A stretch of 64,000 bases of DNA from Brevibacterium daeguense (GTDB taxonomy: Bacteria; Actinomycetota; Actinomycetes; Actinomycetales; Brevibacteriaceae): positions 160,151 through 224,150 of the forward strand of contig NZ_JAJTWW010000009.1 of NCBI RefSeq assembly GCF_021729135.1, in the 5' to 3' direction. The position numbers were made by a program, and so were the translations under genes. This document shows, piece after piece, positions 32,639 through 41,809 of the stretch (its first letter is position 1; the number at the start of each line of letters is the position of its first letter). The notes under the pieces were generated by a model. The model did not search any database, had not been told where the DNA came from, and was given only the letters and a program-made list of their open reading frames with translations.

Positions 32639-33943
32639 TCAGCTGGGCCGGTGGCTCAGCGCCTCGCCGTTCTCGTAGGAGGAGCGGGCGTAGTCCATGT
32701 AGTCGGTGTTCGTGTCGTACCATTCGTCGAACTCCGAGGTCTCGCCCTCGTCGGTGTAGCCGAGCTCCTCGAATTCCTTGGCCCACTTCTCGCCGGCCTC
32801 GGAGATGATCGACTCGATGTTCTCGTCGATCTGCCCGTTGCTGACGGCCTCCTGGGTGAGCTCCTTGGAGTACGTGGAGATTTCGTCCTGGATTTCGTCG
32901 GCGAACGGTGCGACCTGGCCGTTGTTCTCCTTGGCCTGTGCGACCGCGGCCGCGTTGCCGTCGATGACCGCCTTCATGCCACCGGAGGCGGCCAGCGCAT
33001 TGCCGTCGAAGATGATCTGCTGGTAGGCCAGCGGCATGTCCTTGAAGCTGGAGCCCGCCAGGTACGCTCCGGGGGAGCGGGAGAAGCTCGAGTCCGTCGT
33101 GTAGCCCAGGTGCGGGGCGACCTCGAAGATGCCGGCCTCGGCCGAAGGCACGAGCTGGCCGAGCGTGCAGTCGACGGTGCCGCGCTGGAGCGCCTCGAAG
33201 GTCTCCGTGTACTCCAGTGACACCGGCGAACCGCCCAGGTGCTGGACCTGCGCGGACTGCGCTGTGGAGGCGATGCGCACCTGCAGACCGTCCCAGTCCT
33301 CGGCCGACTCGACCGGCTTGCTGCACACCGAGTAGTAGCCGCCCGAGGCCGCCAGCGGAGTCAGCGGAGTGAGCCCCTTCTCCTCATACTGGTCCAGCGC
33401 GTTCTGATTGGCCCACCCGAGCTCGTTGCCGACGGCGTTCGCGACCAGCTCGCCGAGGTACGGCGAAGCGGGCAGGCCTGCCATCGCAGTGCCCAGATCG
33501 TTGATCGCGGGGAACTCGGTGGGCTGGTAGACCGGCAGGGTGTAGGCGACGTCGATCCGGCCATCGGCCAGTGCGTCGTGCACCTCCGCGTAGCCGGCGA
33601 TCGCCTGGCCCCAAACGATGTCGACGGTGATCTTGCCGTTCGAGCGCTCCTCGACGATCTCCTTGAAGACGGTGCCGGCCGGCGCCATCACCGAGTTCTG
33701 GGAGGCGGCCGAGGGCTGGAAGGTGATGGTGATCGGCTCGAGGTCCTCGACGGCGGCGTTGACGTCCTCCTGCGACGCGCCATACTCGAAGCCCTCGCCT
33801 GAGCCCGAGCCCTCGCCGCCCCCGCCTCCTGCGGAGCCTGCGCTGCCTGCGCACGAGCTCAATGCGAATGTCAGGCCGACGGCAGCCGCGGCAGTCGCGA
33901 GCGTCTTCGCCCGCAGACTCTGTGATCGTCGGATCGATGTCAC
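32639..33943 (-). CDS. TRAP transporter substrate-binding lipoprotein DctP (paralogue 3)
   Basis: A 434-residue DctP homologue directly downstream of dctM. Its signal sequence ends in lipobox LSSC (about 28-31), followed by a Gly/Ser spacer. Core motifs are ITFQPSAASQNS, GKITVDIVWGQAIAGYAEV, YYSVCSKPVES and GTVDCTLGQLVPSAEAG. It is probably the original partner of DctQM because it is next to them. AAGGAGAACC precedes the ATG on the minus strand. Confidence 0.9.
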   Translation of the reverse strand: MTSIRRSQSLRAKTLATAAAAVGLTFALSSCAGSAGSAGGGGGEGSGSGEGFEYGASQEDVNAAVEDLEPITITFQPSAASQNSVMAPAGTVFKEIVEERSNGKITVDIVWGQAIAGYAEVHDALADGRIDVAYTLPVYQPTEFPAINDLGTAMAGLPASPYLGELVANAVGNELGWANQNALDQYEEKGLTPLTPLAASGGYYSVCSKPVESAEDWDGLQVRIASTAQSAQVQHLGGSPVSLEYTETFEALQRGTVDCTLGQLVPSAEAGIFEVAPHLGYTTDSSFSRSPGAYLAGSSFKDMPLAYQQIIFDGNALAASGGMKAVIDGNAAAVAQAKENNGQVAPFADEIQDEISTYSKELTQEAVSNGQIDENIESIISEAGEKWAKEFEELGYTDEGETSEFDEWYDTNTDYMDYARSSYENGEALSHRPS

Positions 33944-34064
33944 CTGGGTTCTCCTTTGAGAGGCGTTCTGCGTTGAACGGATCAGGATTCGGTGCTCCGG
34001 GGGCGAACCCCCGTGATGGTGCTTTCCGAGGCTTGGATTCAGTGCGGACCGAGCCCCGGGGATG

Positions 34065-34092
34065 GGACGAGCCCCCTCGCGGGGGCTCGTCC
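34065..34092 (-). terminator. Terminator or attenuator after dctM
   Basis: GGACGAGCCCCC (34065-34076) and GGGGGCTCGTCC (34081-34092) form a perfect 12-bp stem with a TCGC tetraloop between dctM and the first dctP gene. It may reduce expression past the permease genes. Confidence 0.8.
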
Positions 34093-34173
34093 ATCTGGAG
34101 AGGATGTTACCGGAGTGTAGCTTGAATCACATCTTGGCGTCTGCTGGGGAGCTGCACGCTCCTGAGCTGCCCG

Positions 34174-35697
34174 CTACTGAGTCGCCGCACCGCCGCTGGT
34201 CTTCTCCAGGATCGCCGGCAGCCATTCGGTCATCTGCGGCACCGCGATCATGACGATGAGGAACAGAATCACGATCGGCAGGAACCACAGGAGCGAGGTG
34301 AAGACGTCCTTGAGGGTGATGTTCTGGCCGAGGTTGACCTCCGGCGCTTTGGAGATGTTGTGGACGATGTAGGACAGGATGCCCACCGGCGGGGTGATCA
34401 TGCCGAGCTCGCCCAGCAGCACCACGAACACGCCGAACCACAGCGGGCTGACCTCCATGACCTCAAGGGTGGGCAGCAGGATCGGGATGGTCAGCAGCAT
34501 CATCGACAGGGTGTCGAAGAACATGCCCATGATCACGTAGAGCACGATGAGGACCAGCAGGAAGCCGACGCGGCTGAGCCCGAGCCCGGTGATGAAGTCG
34601 GTCATCATCGGGGCCAGGCCGGTGATCGCCAGGAGCTTGGTCAGCATCTCCGCGCCGATCATGATGAAGAAGATCGCTGCGGTGGCGGACACAGTGGCGA
34701 AGGCGGCCTGGGTGAGCTTCTGGAGCGGCTTGTCCTTGCGCGTGTGCAGGAGCAGGAGCAGCAGGGCGGTCAGCGCGGCGGCGGCACCGGCCTCGGTGGG
34801 GGTGAAGACGCCGGAGAACATGCCGCCGAAGAGCACGATCATGATGACCGGGAAGCCCCAGATCTCGCCGAGGGACCGGAACCGCTGTCCCCAGGTGACC
34901 TTCTCGCGCGCGGCGGCACCCTTGGCTCCGCGGCCGACGAGTTTGGGGGCGAAGATGCCCAGGCACAGGATGAACAGTGCGAAGAAGACCGCGACGAGGA
35001 TGCCGGGGACGGCGCCGGCGACCAGCTGCGGGCCGACCGGCACGGAGGCGATGCCGGCGTAGATCACCAGCAGGATCGACGGTGGGATCAGGTTGCCCGG
35101 CAGGCCGGAGACGATCACGGTGCCCACGGCGACGCGCTTGTCGTAGCCGGCGCGCAGCATCTCGGGGATGCCGGCCCGGCCCAGCGCATAGGTCATGCCG
35201 ATGGTCGACCCGGACACCGAGGCCAAGCCGGCGCCGGCGGCGGTGGTCCCGATGCCGATGCCGCCGGGCAGCCAGGAGAACCAGCGGTCGGTGGCCCGGT
35301 AGATCTTGGTGGTCATGCCCGAATTGGTCAGCAGCATGCCCATGAAGATGAACATCGGCAGCACGCTCATCGACCACTTCGACACCGCGTGGAACGGCGA
35401 GGTCGACAGGATGTTCTCCATCGCGGGCACGCCGCTGATGGCGTATACGCCGACCAGGCTGGGCACCGCCAGGGCGATGGCGACCGGCACGGACAGGAAC
35501 ATCAGCACCAGCATCATGCCCACGCACCACATCCCAGCGACAGCTGCCGAGGGGCTGGTGAACAGGCCGATCAGGCACACGGCGACGAGGCCGAAGCCGA
35601 TGGCCAGGGTCAGCGGCTTGGGTTTCTTCCGCCGTGAGTCCGAGGGCAGGAGGCCGGGCTTCATCCCGGCAGGGGTGGTTTGAGTATCAGCAGTCAT
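34174..35697 (-). CDS. dctM: TRAP transporter large permease subunit DctM
   Basis: A 507-residue protein with about 12-13 membrane helices and DctM motifs: ATDRWFSWLPGGIGIGTTAAGAG-type sequence near 140, SGSTIGMTYALGR, GIPEMLRAGYDKR and VSGLPGNLIPPSI, with a matching pattern in the second half (FFDTLSMMLLTIPILLP, ITPPVGILSYIV). It couples uptake to the sodium or proton gradient. The ATG at 35697 has a GACAGGAGA ribosome site. It follows dctQ by 25 bases in the same transcript. Confidence 0.93.
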   Translation of the reverse strand: MTADTQTTPAGMKPGLLPSDSRRKKPKPLTLAIGFGLVAVCLIGLFTSPSAAVAGMWCVGMMLVLMFLSVPVAIALAVPSLVGVYAISGVPAMENILSTSPFHAVSKWSMSVLPMFIFMGMLLTNSGMTTKIYRATDRWFSWLPGGIGIGTTAAGAGLASVSGSTIGMTYALGRAGIPEMLRAGYDKRVAVGTVIVSGLPGNLIPPSILLVIYAGIASVPVGPQLVAGAVPGILVAVFFALFILCLGIFAPKLVGRGAKGAAAREKVTWGQRFRSLGEIWGFPVIMIVLFGGMFSGVFTPTEAGAAAALTALLLLLLHTRKDKPLQKLTQAAFATVSATAAIFFIMIGAEMLTKLLAITGLAPMMTDFITGLGLSRVGFLLVLIVLYVIMGMFFDTLSMMLLTIPILLPTLEVMEVSPLWFGVFVVLLGELGMITPPVGILSYIVHNISKAPEVNLGQNITLKDVFTSLLWFLPIVILFLIVMIAVPQMTEWLPAILEKTSGGAATQ

Positions 35698-35722
35698 GAG
35701 AATTCTCCTGTCAGGGGCCCGG

Positions 35723-36259
35723 TCAGATGATCGCGTCTTCGATTTCGTGCTCGACGCGCTCACCGGTTGTGAGATCGACGTCCGGCTCTCCAGTGCGCGC
35801 GATCAGCACGATGTCGAGGAAGTAGAGGATGGCCAGCAGGACGAACACGACCGGGACCAGGAAGTAGACGGGCCAGGTGGTGATGTCGGTGACGCCGGCA
35901 GTCGAACCCATCGCCATGTTGTCCATGGCCTCCTCGAAGCCGAACCAGGCGAAGCCGAGGCTGACCAGGACGCCGAGCACGGCGGCGAAGATCTTGAAGA
36001 TGCTCGCGGTCTTGTGGTTCATCCGGTCGACGGCCAGCGTGACCGTGATCTGTTCCTTCTGCAGCTGCGCGGCGGGAATGCCCAGCAGCGCCACGATCGG
36101 CAGCCACCAGTACGCCACGATCTCATTGGTGCCGTAGATGGGGGCGTTGAACGAGAAGCGCATGACTGCGTGGAGCACGATGTGCAGCATCATCAGAATC
36201 AGCGCGATGGCTGTGACGATCGAGAGCGCCTTGTCGAGGCCCTGATTGAATTTCAACAT
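35723..36259 (-). CDS. dctQ: TRAP transporter small permease subunit DctQ
   Basis: The 178-residue protein has four membrane helices (about 12-32, 45-65, 84-106, 126-150), including the typical DctQ segment TNEIVAYWWLPIVALLGIPA followed by KEQITVTLAVDRM. It is fused to a short charged C-terminal tail. It is the first gene of the TRAP operon, downstream of operator-like element 2. Confidence 0.9.
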   Translation of the reverse strand: MLKFNQGLDKALSIVTAIALILMMLHIVLHAVMRFSFNAPIYGTNEIVAYWWLPIVALLGIPAAQLQKEQITVTLAVDRMNHKTASIFKIFAAVLGVLVSLGFAWFGFEEAMDNMAMGSTAGVTDITTWPVYFLVPVVFVLLAILYFLDIVLIARTGEPDVDLTTGERVEHEIEDAII

Positions 36260-36342
36260 CAGAAGTCACCTTTGTCTTCGACGATGGGCAGGCCGGTTGG
36301 CCGGGTCGAACTCAGCATCGGTGCCGAGTCGCTTGCCTTAAC

Positions 36343-36361
36343 TTAACGAGTGCTCAATAAG
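36343..36361 (-). promoter_or_regulatory. Operator-like element 2 of the acyl-CoA regulon
   Basis: TTAACGAGTGCTCAATAAG (plus-strand reading) is 16 of 19 identical to the element at 27915. It lies inside the spacer of a minus-strand promoter for dctQM (TTGTAA about 36367-36362, TTAAGT about 36345-36340), a classical repressor position. Confidence 0.55.
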
Positions 36362-36448
36362 ATTACAAGTGGAACGTCGGAGAAAAAGTGCTGAGTGTTG
36401 TGGAGCCGTGATTTTCGCTGCTCCCGAGCCCTGCTGTCGGTGAATCGC

Positions 36449-36487
36449 GAAGATCCCGGGGGCGCGTGATGCGTCCTCGGGATCTTC
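36449..36487 (-). terminator. Terminator after the acyl-CoA dehydrogenase gene
   Basis: GAAGATCCCG (36449-36458) and CGGGATCTTC (36478-36487) form a perfect 10-bp stem, extended by GC pairs inside. Confidence 0.75.
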
Positions 36488-36565
36488 TGCTGGTGTTCTC
36501 GCCGCTGTAGGCGCGAGAGGCCCGGCGTGCCTCAGCCGTCGTGCGGCGTCAGCCTCAGCTCGACG

Positions 36566-37783
<1,218 letters not shown>

Positions 37784-37838
37784 GGCAGTCTCCTGATCTG
37801 TTCTGTGCGGCTCGGGCTGTGCTGCTGTGCGCGCCGGC

Positions 37839-38981
37839 TCAGAGCAGCTCGAGGATGGTGGCGTTGGCCTGGCCGCCGCCCTCGCACATCGTCTGCAGGC
37901 CGTACTGGATGTCGTTGTTGACCATGTTGTGGATCATGGTCGTCATCAGGCGCGCGCCGGAGCCGCCCAGCGGGTGGCCCATCGCGATCGCGCCGCCGTG
38001 CGGGTTGAGCCTGGCGGAGTCGGCGCCGAGGTCGTTGAGCCATGCCAGGGGAACCGGGGCGAAGGCCTCATTGACCTCGAAGGTGCCGATGTCGTCGATC
38101 GTCAGACCCGACTTCTTCAGCGCCTTCTCGGTGGCCGGGATGGGGGCCGTGAGCATGATGACCGGGTCGGAGCCGGCGAGCACCGCGGTGTGCACGCGCA
38201 CCAGCGGCTTGAGGCCGAGCTGCTCGGCGCGCTCGGAGCTCATCATGAGCATGGCAGCCGAGCCGTCGGAGATCTGCGAGGCGTTGCCGGCGTGGATCAC
38301 GCCGTCCTCCTTGAACACGGTGTTGAGCTTGGCGAGCTTCTCCACGGAGCCGCCGCGGCGGATGCCCTCGTCGGCGGAGATGGTGCCGTGCTCGGTCTCG
38401 ACCGGGATGATCTGGGACTCGAAGGCCCCGCCGTCGGTGGCGGCGGCGGCCTTCTCGTGGGAGGCCACGGCGAACTCGTCGAGCTGGGTGCGGGAGAAGC
38501 CCCAGCGCTCGGCGATCATCTCCGCGCCGATGCCCTGGTTGGGCGTGACGCCGTCGTAGCGCTCCATGAACTTGTCGCCGTAGGGGCTCTTGCCCTGCGA
38601 GGAGGAGCCCATCGGGTTGCGCGACATGGACTCGACGCCACCGGCGACCACGATGTCGTACTGCCCGGCGATGATGCCCGCGGCGGCGAAGTGCACGGCC
38701 TGCTGCGAGGAGCCGCACTGGCGGTCGACGGTCACGCCGGTGACGGTCTCGGGGAAGCCTGCGGACAGCGCCGCGGTGCGGCCGATGTCCATGGTTTGCT
38801 CGCCGGCCTGGGTGACACAGCCCCAGACGACGTCGTCGATGAGCTCGGGGTCGACCCCGGCGGTCTTGACGAGGTCTTCGAGGACGAGGGCGGACAGATC
38901 TGCGGGGTGGATGCCGGACAGGACGCCGTCGCGTTTCCCGGTGGGAGTGCGGCGGGCTGCGACGATAACTGCATCGGACAT
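37839..38981 (-). CDS. Acetyl-CoA C-acyltransferase (beta-ketothiolase)
   Basis: A 380-residue thiolase with nucleophile Cys89 in DRQCGSSQQA, NEAFAPVPLAWL, His in NPHGGAIAMGHPLGGSGAR and the second active-site Cys in QTMCEGGGQANA. It carries out the last step of beta-oxidation. The ATG at 38981 has AAGGAGC before it on the minus strand. It forms an operon with the acyl-CoA dehydrogenase and is divergent from the SDR at 39164, sharing a control region with a 20-bp palindrome. Confidence 0.94.
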   Translation of the reverse strand: MSDAVIVAARRTPTGKRDGVLSGIHPADLSALVLEDLVKTAGVDPELIDDVVWGCVTQAGEQTMDIGRTAALSAGFPETVTGVTVDRQCGSSQQAVHFAAAGIIAGQYDIVVAGGVESMSRNPMGSSSQGKSPYGDKFMERYDGVTPNQGIGAEMIAERWGFSRTQLDEFAVASHEKAAAATDGGAFESQIIPVETEHGTISADEGIRRGGSVEKLAKLNTVFKEDGVIHAGNASQISDGSAAMLMMSSERAEQLGLKPLVRVHTAVLAGSDPVIMLTAPIPATEKALKKSGLTIDDIGTFEVNEAFAPVPLAWLNDLGADSARLNPHGGAIAMGHPLGGSGARLMTTMIHNMVNNDIQYGLQTMCEGGGQANATILELL

Positions 38982-39092
38982 GGAAGCTCCTTGTCGGTTT
39001 GTGGGCCACATCGACCACTGTGCTGAGTTCGCGGCGCCGGTTTCGGTCCCGCTGTGAACTTAACGTGCGATCAGCTTCACATATTCGGCGAA

Positions 39093-39112
39093 ACCAGTCA
39101 AGATGGACTGGT
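39093..39112. promoter_or_regulatory. TetR-type palindrome ACCAGTC-N6-GACTGGT
   Basis: Perfect 7-bp arms (39093-39099 and 39106-39112) sit between the divergent thiolase and SDR genes and 840 bases from a TetR-family gene. This is the size and symmetry expected of a TetR operator. The degenerate sequence TTAACGTGCGATCA (39060-39073) nearby partly resembles the dispersed regulon element. Confidence 0.55.
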
Positions 39113-39163
39113 AAGCATTCTCACTGCGCAACCGGCGCAGTCATTCAATGAGGAGTACGTGAA

Positions 39164-39916
39164 ATGCAGATCAAGGACCAGGTTGCCTTCGTCACCGGCG
39201 GCGCATCGGGATTGGGACTCGCTACCGTGAAGAAGGTCGTCGAGCAGGGCGGCAAGGCTGTCGTCTTCGACCTCAAGGGCGAGGAGAACGTCAAGGACCT
39301 CGGCGACAGCGTCGTCTTCGTCGCCGGCGATGTCACCAATGAGGAGCAGGTGCAGGCCGGCCTCGACCGCGCCAAGGAGCTCGGTGACCTGCGGATGGTC
39401 GTCAACTGCGCCGGCATCGGCAACGCGATCCGCGTCTCCGGCAAGCAGGGCCCGTTCCCGCTCGACGCCTTCAACAAGGTCATCCAGGTCAACCTGGTCG
39501 GCACCTTCAACGTGATCCGCCTGGCCGCGGCCCAGATCCAGCAGACCGAGCCGATCGACGGCGAGCGCGGCGTCATCGTCAACACCGCCTCGGTGGCGGC
39601 CTTCGACGGCCAGATCGGGCAGGCGGCCTACTCGGCGTCCAAGGCGGGAGTGGCCGGCATGACCCTGCCGATCGCGCGTGACCTGGCGTCGACGAAGATC
39701 CGCGTCAACACCATCGCCCCCGGCATCTTCGAGACCCCGATGATGATGGGCGCCTCCGAGGAGACCAAGAAGTCCCTCGGTGAGCAGATCCCGCACCCGT
39801 CGCGGCTGGGCCGCCCGGAGGAGTACGGCGCTCTCGCCCAGCACATCATCGAGAACCCGATGCTCAACGGTGAGACCATCCGCCTCGACGGCGCCATCCG
39901 CATGGCCCCGCGCTGA
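39164..39916 (+). CDS. Short-chain dehydrogenase, 3-hydroxyacyl-CoA dehydrogenase type II-like
   Basis: A 250-residue SDR with the NAD loop [15 protein letters not shown], the catalytic Ser143, Tyr156 and Lys160 (YSASK), and the C-terminal [19 protein letters not shown] and [13 protein letters not shown] typical of HSD17B10/type II 3-hydroxyacyl-CoA dehydrogenases. An acidic residue after beta-2 (FDLKG) implies NAD rather than NADP. It supplies the third beta-oxidation step between hydratase and thiolase. AGGAG precedes the ATG. Confidence 0.9.
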   Translation: MQIKDQVAFVTGGASGLGLATVKKVVEQGGKAVVFDLKGEENVKDLGDSVVFVAGDVTNEEQVQAGLDRAKELGDLRMVVNCAGIGNAIRVSGKQGPFPLDAFNKVIQVNLVGTFNVIRLAAAQIQQTEPIDGERGVIVNTASVAAFDGQIGQAAYSASKAGVAGMTLPIARDLASTKIRVNTIAPGIFETPMMMGASEETKKSLGEQIPHPSRLGRPEEYGALAQHIIENPMLNGETIRLDGAIRMAPR

Positions 39917-39949
39917 TCCGAGAGTCGACTCATCAGCACTCAGCCCGGC

Positions 39950-40714
39950 GTGACGCCGGAGATGACGGTCGGCGCCTCGGGATCCGCTCCCGAGGCGCCG
40001 GCCGCCGTGCCTGCCCACGCGTCGGCACCATCGACTCCCGCCGCTGAAATGGCGCCTGCGGTTTCTGATCCTCTCGATCCGGAGCCGGAACCCGGCCAGC
40101 GGCGCGGCCGGATCGCCCGCGACGAGATCCTGTCGGCGGCCATCGACTGCCTGCTCGAGAACGGCTATTCCGCGACGACCACGATGAAGGTCCAGGAGCG
40201 GGCCGGGGTCTCCCGCGGCAAGCTGCTCCACCACTTCCCGTCCAAGCGCGAGCTGATCACGGCCTCGATCCGCCGCCTGGCCGCCGATCGCCTTGATTCG
40301 GAGGCGGACTACTCGGACGTCCCGGACCACGCGGACCTGCCGGCGCGGGTGCGGTGGTCGGTCGAGCGGCTCTGGGCCAGCTTCTTCCACCCCAACTTCT
40401 GGGCGGCGACGGAGACCTGGATCGCCGCCCGCACCGACCCGGAGCTGGCTGCCGAACTGGTGATCCACGAGAAGCACGTGCTGCGGCGAGTGCGCGAGAA
40501 CGCCCATCGGCTCTTCGGCGAGACCGCCTGCGCCCGGCCCGGCTTCCCCCGGATGCTCGACGTCGTCTTCACGAGCATGCGCGGCATGGCCATGACCTAC
40601 ACCTTCTCCGGTCGCAATCCGCAGACCGAGCCGATGATCGCCACCTGGAACGCGACCGCGCTGGCGCTGCTCGACGCGGAACCCACGGCGACGGAATCCC
40701 AGGAGACCCAGTGA
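39950..40714 (+). CDS. TetR-family transcriptional regulator
   Basis: The protein has up to 254 residues. A disordered Pro/Ala-rich N-terminus is followed by a TetR helix-turn-helix (about 46-92: DEILSAAIDCLLENGYSATT, then SRGKLLHHFPSKRELI) and a helical ligand-binding domain. The start is uncertain: GTG 39950, ATG 39962 or ATG 40049, with no ribosome site that decides. It follows the SDR and overlaps the next gene by GTGA. It is the best local candidate to control the acyl-CoA genes; the effector would plausibly be an acyl-CoA. Confidence 0.88.
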   Translation: MTPEMTVGASGSAPEAPAAVPAHASAPSTPAAEMAPAVSDPLDPEPEPGQRRGRIARDEILSAAIDCLLENGYSATTTMKVQERAGVSRGKLLHHFPSKRELITASIRRLAADRLDSEADYSDVPDHADLPARVRWSVERLWASFFHPNFWAATETWIAARTDPELAAELVIHEKHVLRRVRENAHRLFGETACARPGFPRMLDVVFTSMRGMAMTYTFSGRNPQTEPMIATWNATALALLDAEPTATESQETQ

Positions 40715-41709
40715 CCCAGCCCGCACCTCGACCCCTCGACTTCTCCCGGCTCCGGCTGCCGCTCATCGCCGCGCCGATGCTGCGGGTCTCCGGACTGGAG
40801 CTCACCGCAGCGGCGGTGCGAGCGGGCATCGTCGGCTCCTTTCCCACGCTCAACGCCCGCACCCCGGAGACTCTGGAGCGGTGGCTGGCCGAACTGAGCG
40901 CAGTGCAGCGGGAGGCGGCCGCAGGTGGGGGAGGCGGTCTGTTCTGCCCCAACCTGGTCATGGCGGATGCGAACGTCGCCGAGCACGCCCGGCTGATCGC
41001 CGAGTCCGAGGCGCGGCTCGTGATCACCTCGGTCGGCTCGCCGAAGCCGGTCGCAGGGCTGTTCGCCGAGGCAGGGATCGCCGTATTCGCCGATGTCGCC
41101 ACCGTCGCCCACGCTCGCAAGGCGCTCGCCGCCGGCGCCACCGGCCTGGTGCTGCTGACCGCCGGGGCCGGCGGCCAGACCGGCTGGCTCAACCCCTTCG
41201 CCTTCATCACCGCGGTCCGCGAGTTCTTCACCGGGCCAGTGGTGCTCGCCGGCGGCATGACCGGCGGTCGGTCCGTGGCGGCGGCGCAGGTCGCCGGCTA
41301 CGACCTCGCCTACGCCGGCACCGCCTTCATCGCCAGCGCCGAAAGCGACGCCGGAGCCGACTACCAGCGCGAGGTCGTCGAATCGGGCCCGGACGACATC
41401 CTGCTCACCCGCGCCTTCACTGGCTTGCCCACCAGCATGCTCACGCCCTCGATCCGCGCCGCCGGGCTCGACCCGAGCGCCCTCGACGAGGAGACCACCC
41501 CGGAGGCGGCCGCCGAGCTGTTCAGCAACCGTGCCAGGGGGATCGGACCCAAGCGCTGGGCCGACATCCACTCGGCCGGGCACTCGGTCGCCGGAGTGAC
41601 GCAGGTCCGCACGGTCGCGGAGATCGTCGACGACTTCGCCCAGGAGTATCACCGCGCCATCGGCACACCCGCATCCCCGCTTGTGCCGTCTGCCGACTCC
41701 ACCGCATAA
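40711..41709 (+). CDS. Nitronate monooxygenase-like FMN protein
   Basis: A 332-residue TIM-barrel flavoprotein of the 2-nitropropane dioxygenase family: PLIAAPMLRVSG at the N-terminus, ITSVGSPKPVAG, AGAGGQTGWLNPF near 150 and VLAGGMTGGRSVAAAQVAGY for FMN phosphate binding. Class I enzymes oxidise alkyl nitronates, but in acyl-CoA clusters related proteins may have other roles. It is translationally coupled to the TetR gene (GTG at 40711 within GTGA). Confidence 0.85.
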   Translation: MTQPAPRPLDFSRLRLPLIAAPMLRVSGLELTAAAVRAGIVGSFPTLNARTPETLERWLAELSAVQREAAAGGGGGLFCPNLVMADANVAEHARLIAESEARLVITSVGSPKPVAGLFAEAGIAVFADVATVAHARKALAAGATGLVLLTAGAGGQTGWLNPFAFITAVREFFTGPVVLAGGMTGGRSVAAAQVAGYDLAYAGTAFIASAESDAGADYQREVVESGPDDILLTRAFTGLPTSMLTPSIRAAGLDPSALDEETTPEAAAELFSNRARGIGPKRWADIHSAGHSVAGVTQVRTVAEIVDDFAQEYHRAIGTPASPLVPSADSTA

Positions 41710-41809
41710 TTCGAGCAGTCCCAGCCACAGCATTCGACCAGCCACAGCCACAGCACGCGAGCAGTCCCCGCCCGGGCGAACTGCACGCACCCACTCACCA
41801 GGAGGATCA

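Larger units (their letters stand above)
36260..36565 (-). other. Control region of the TRAP operon and terminator of the acyl-CoA dehydrogenase gene
   Basis: These 306 bases hold, in minus-strand order, the dehydrogenase terminator (36449-36487), a promoter with TTGTAA and TTAAGT spaced by about 16 bp, the operator-like element between those boxes, and the dctQ leader. No gene is visible. Confidence 0.7.

Noticed and set aside
39060..39073. TTAACGTGCGATCA as a fourth copy of the 19-bp regulon element
   Set aside because: Only about 11 of 19 positions agree and the conserved TAAG end is missing; too weak to count without a genome-wide matrix scan.
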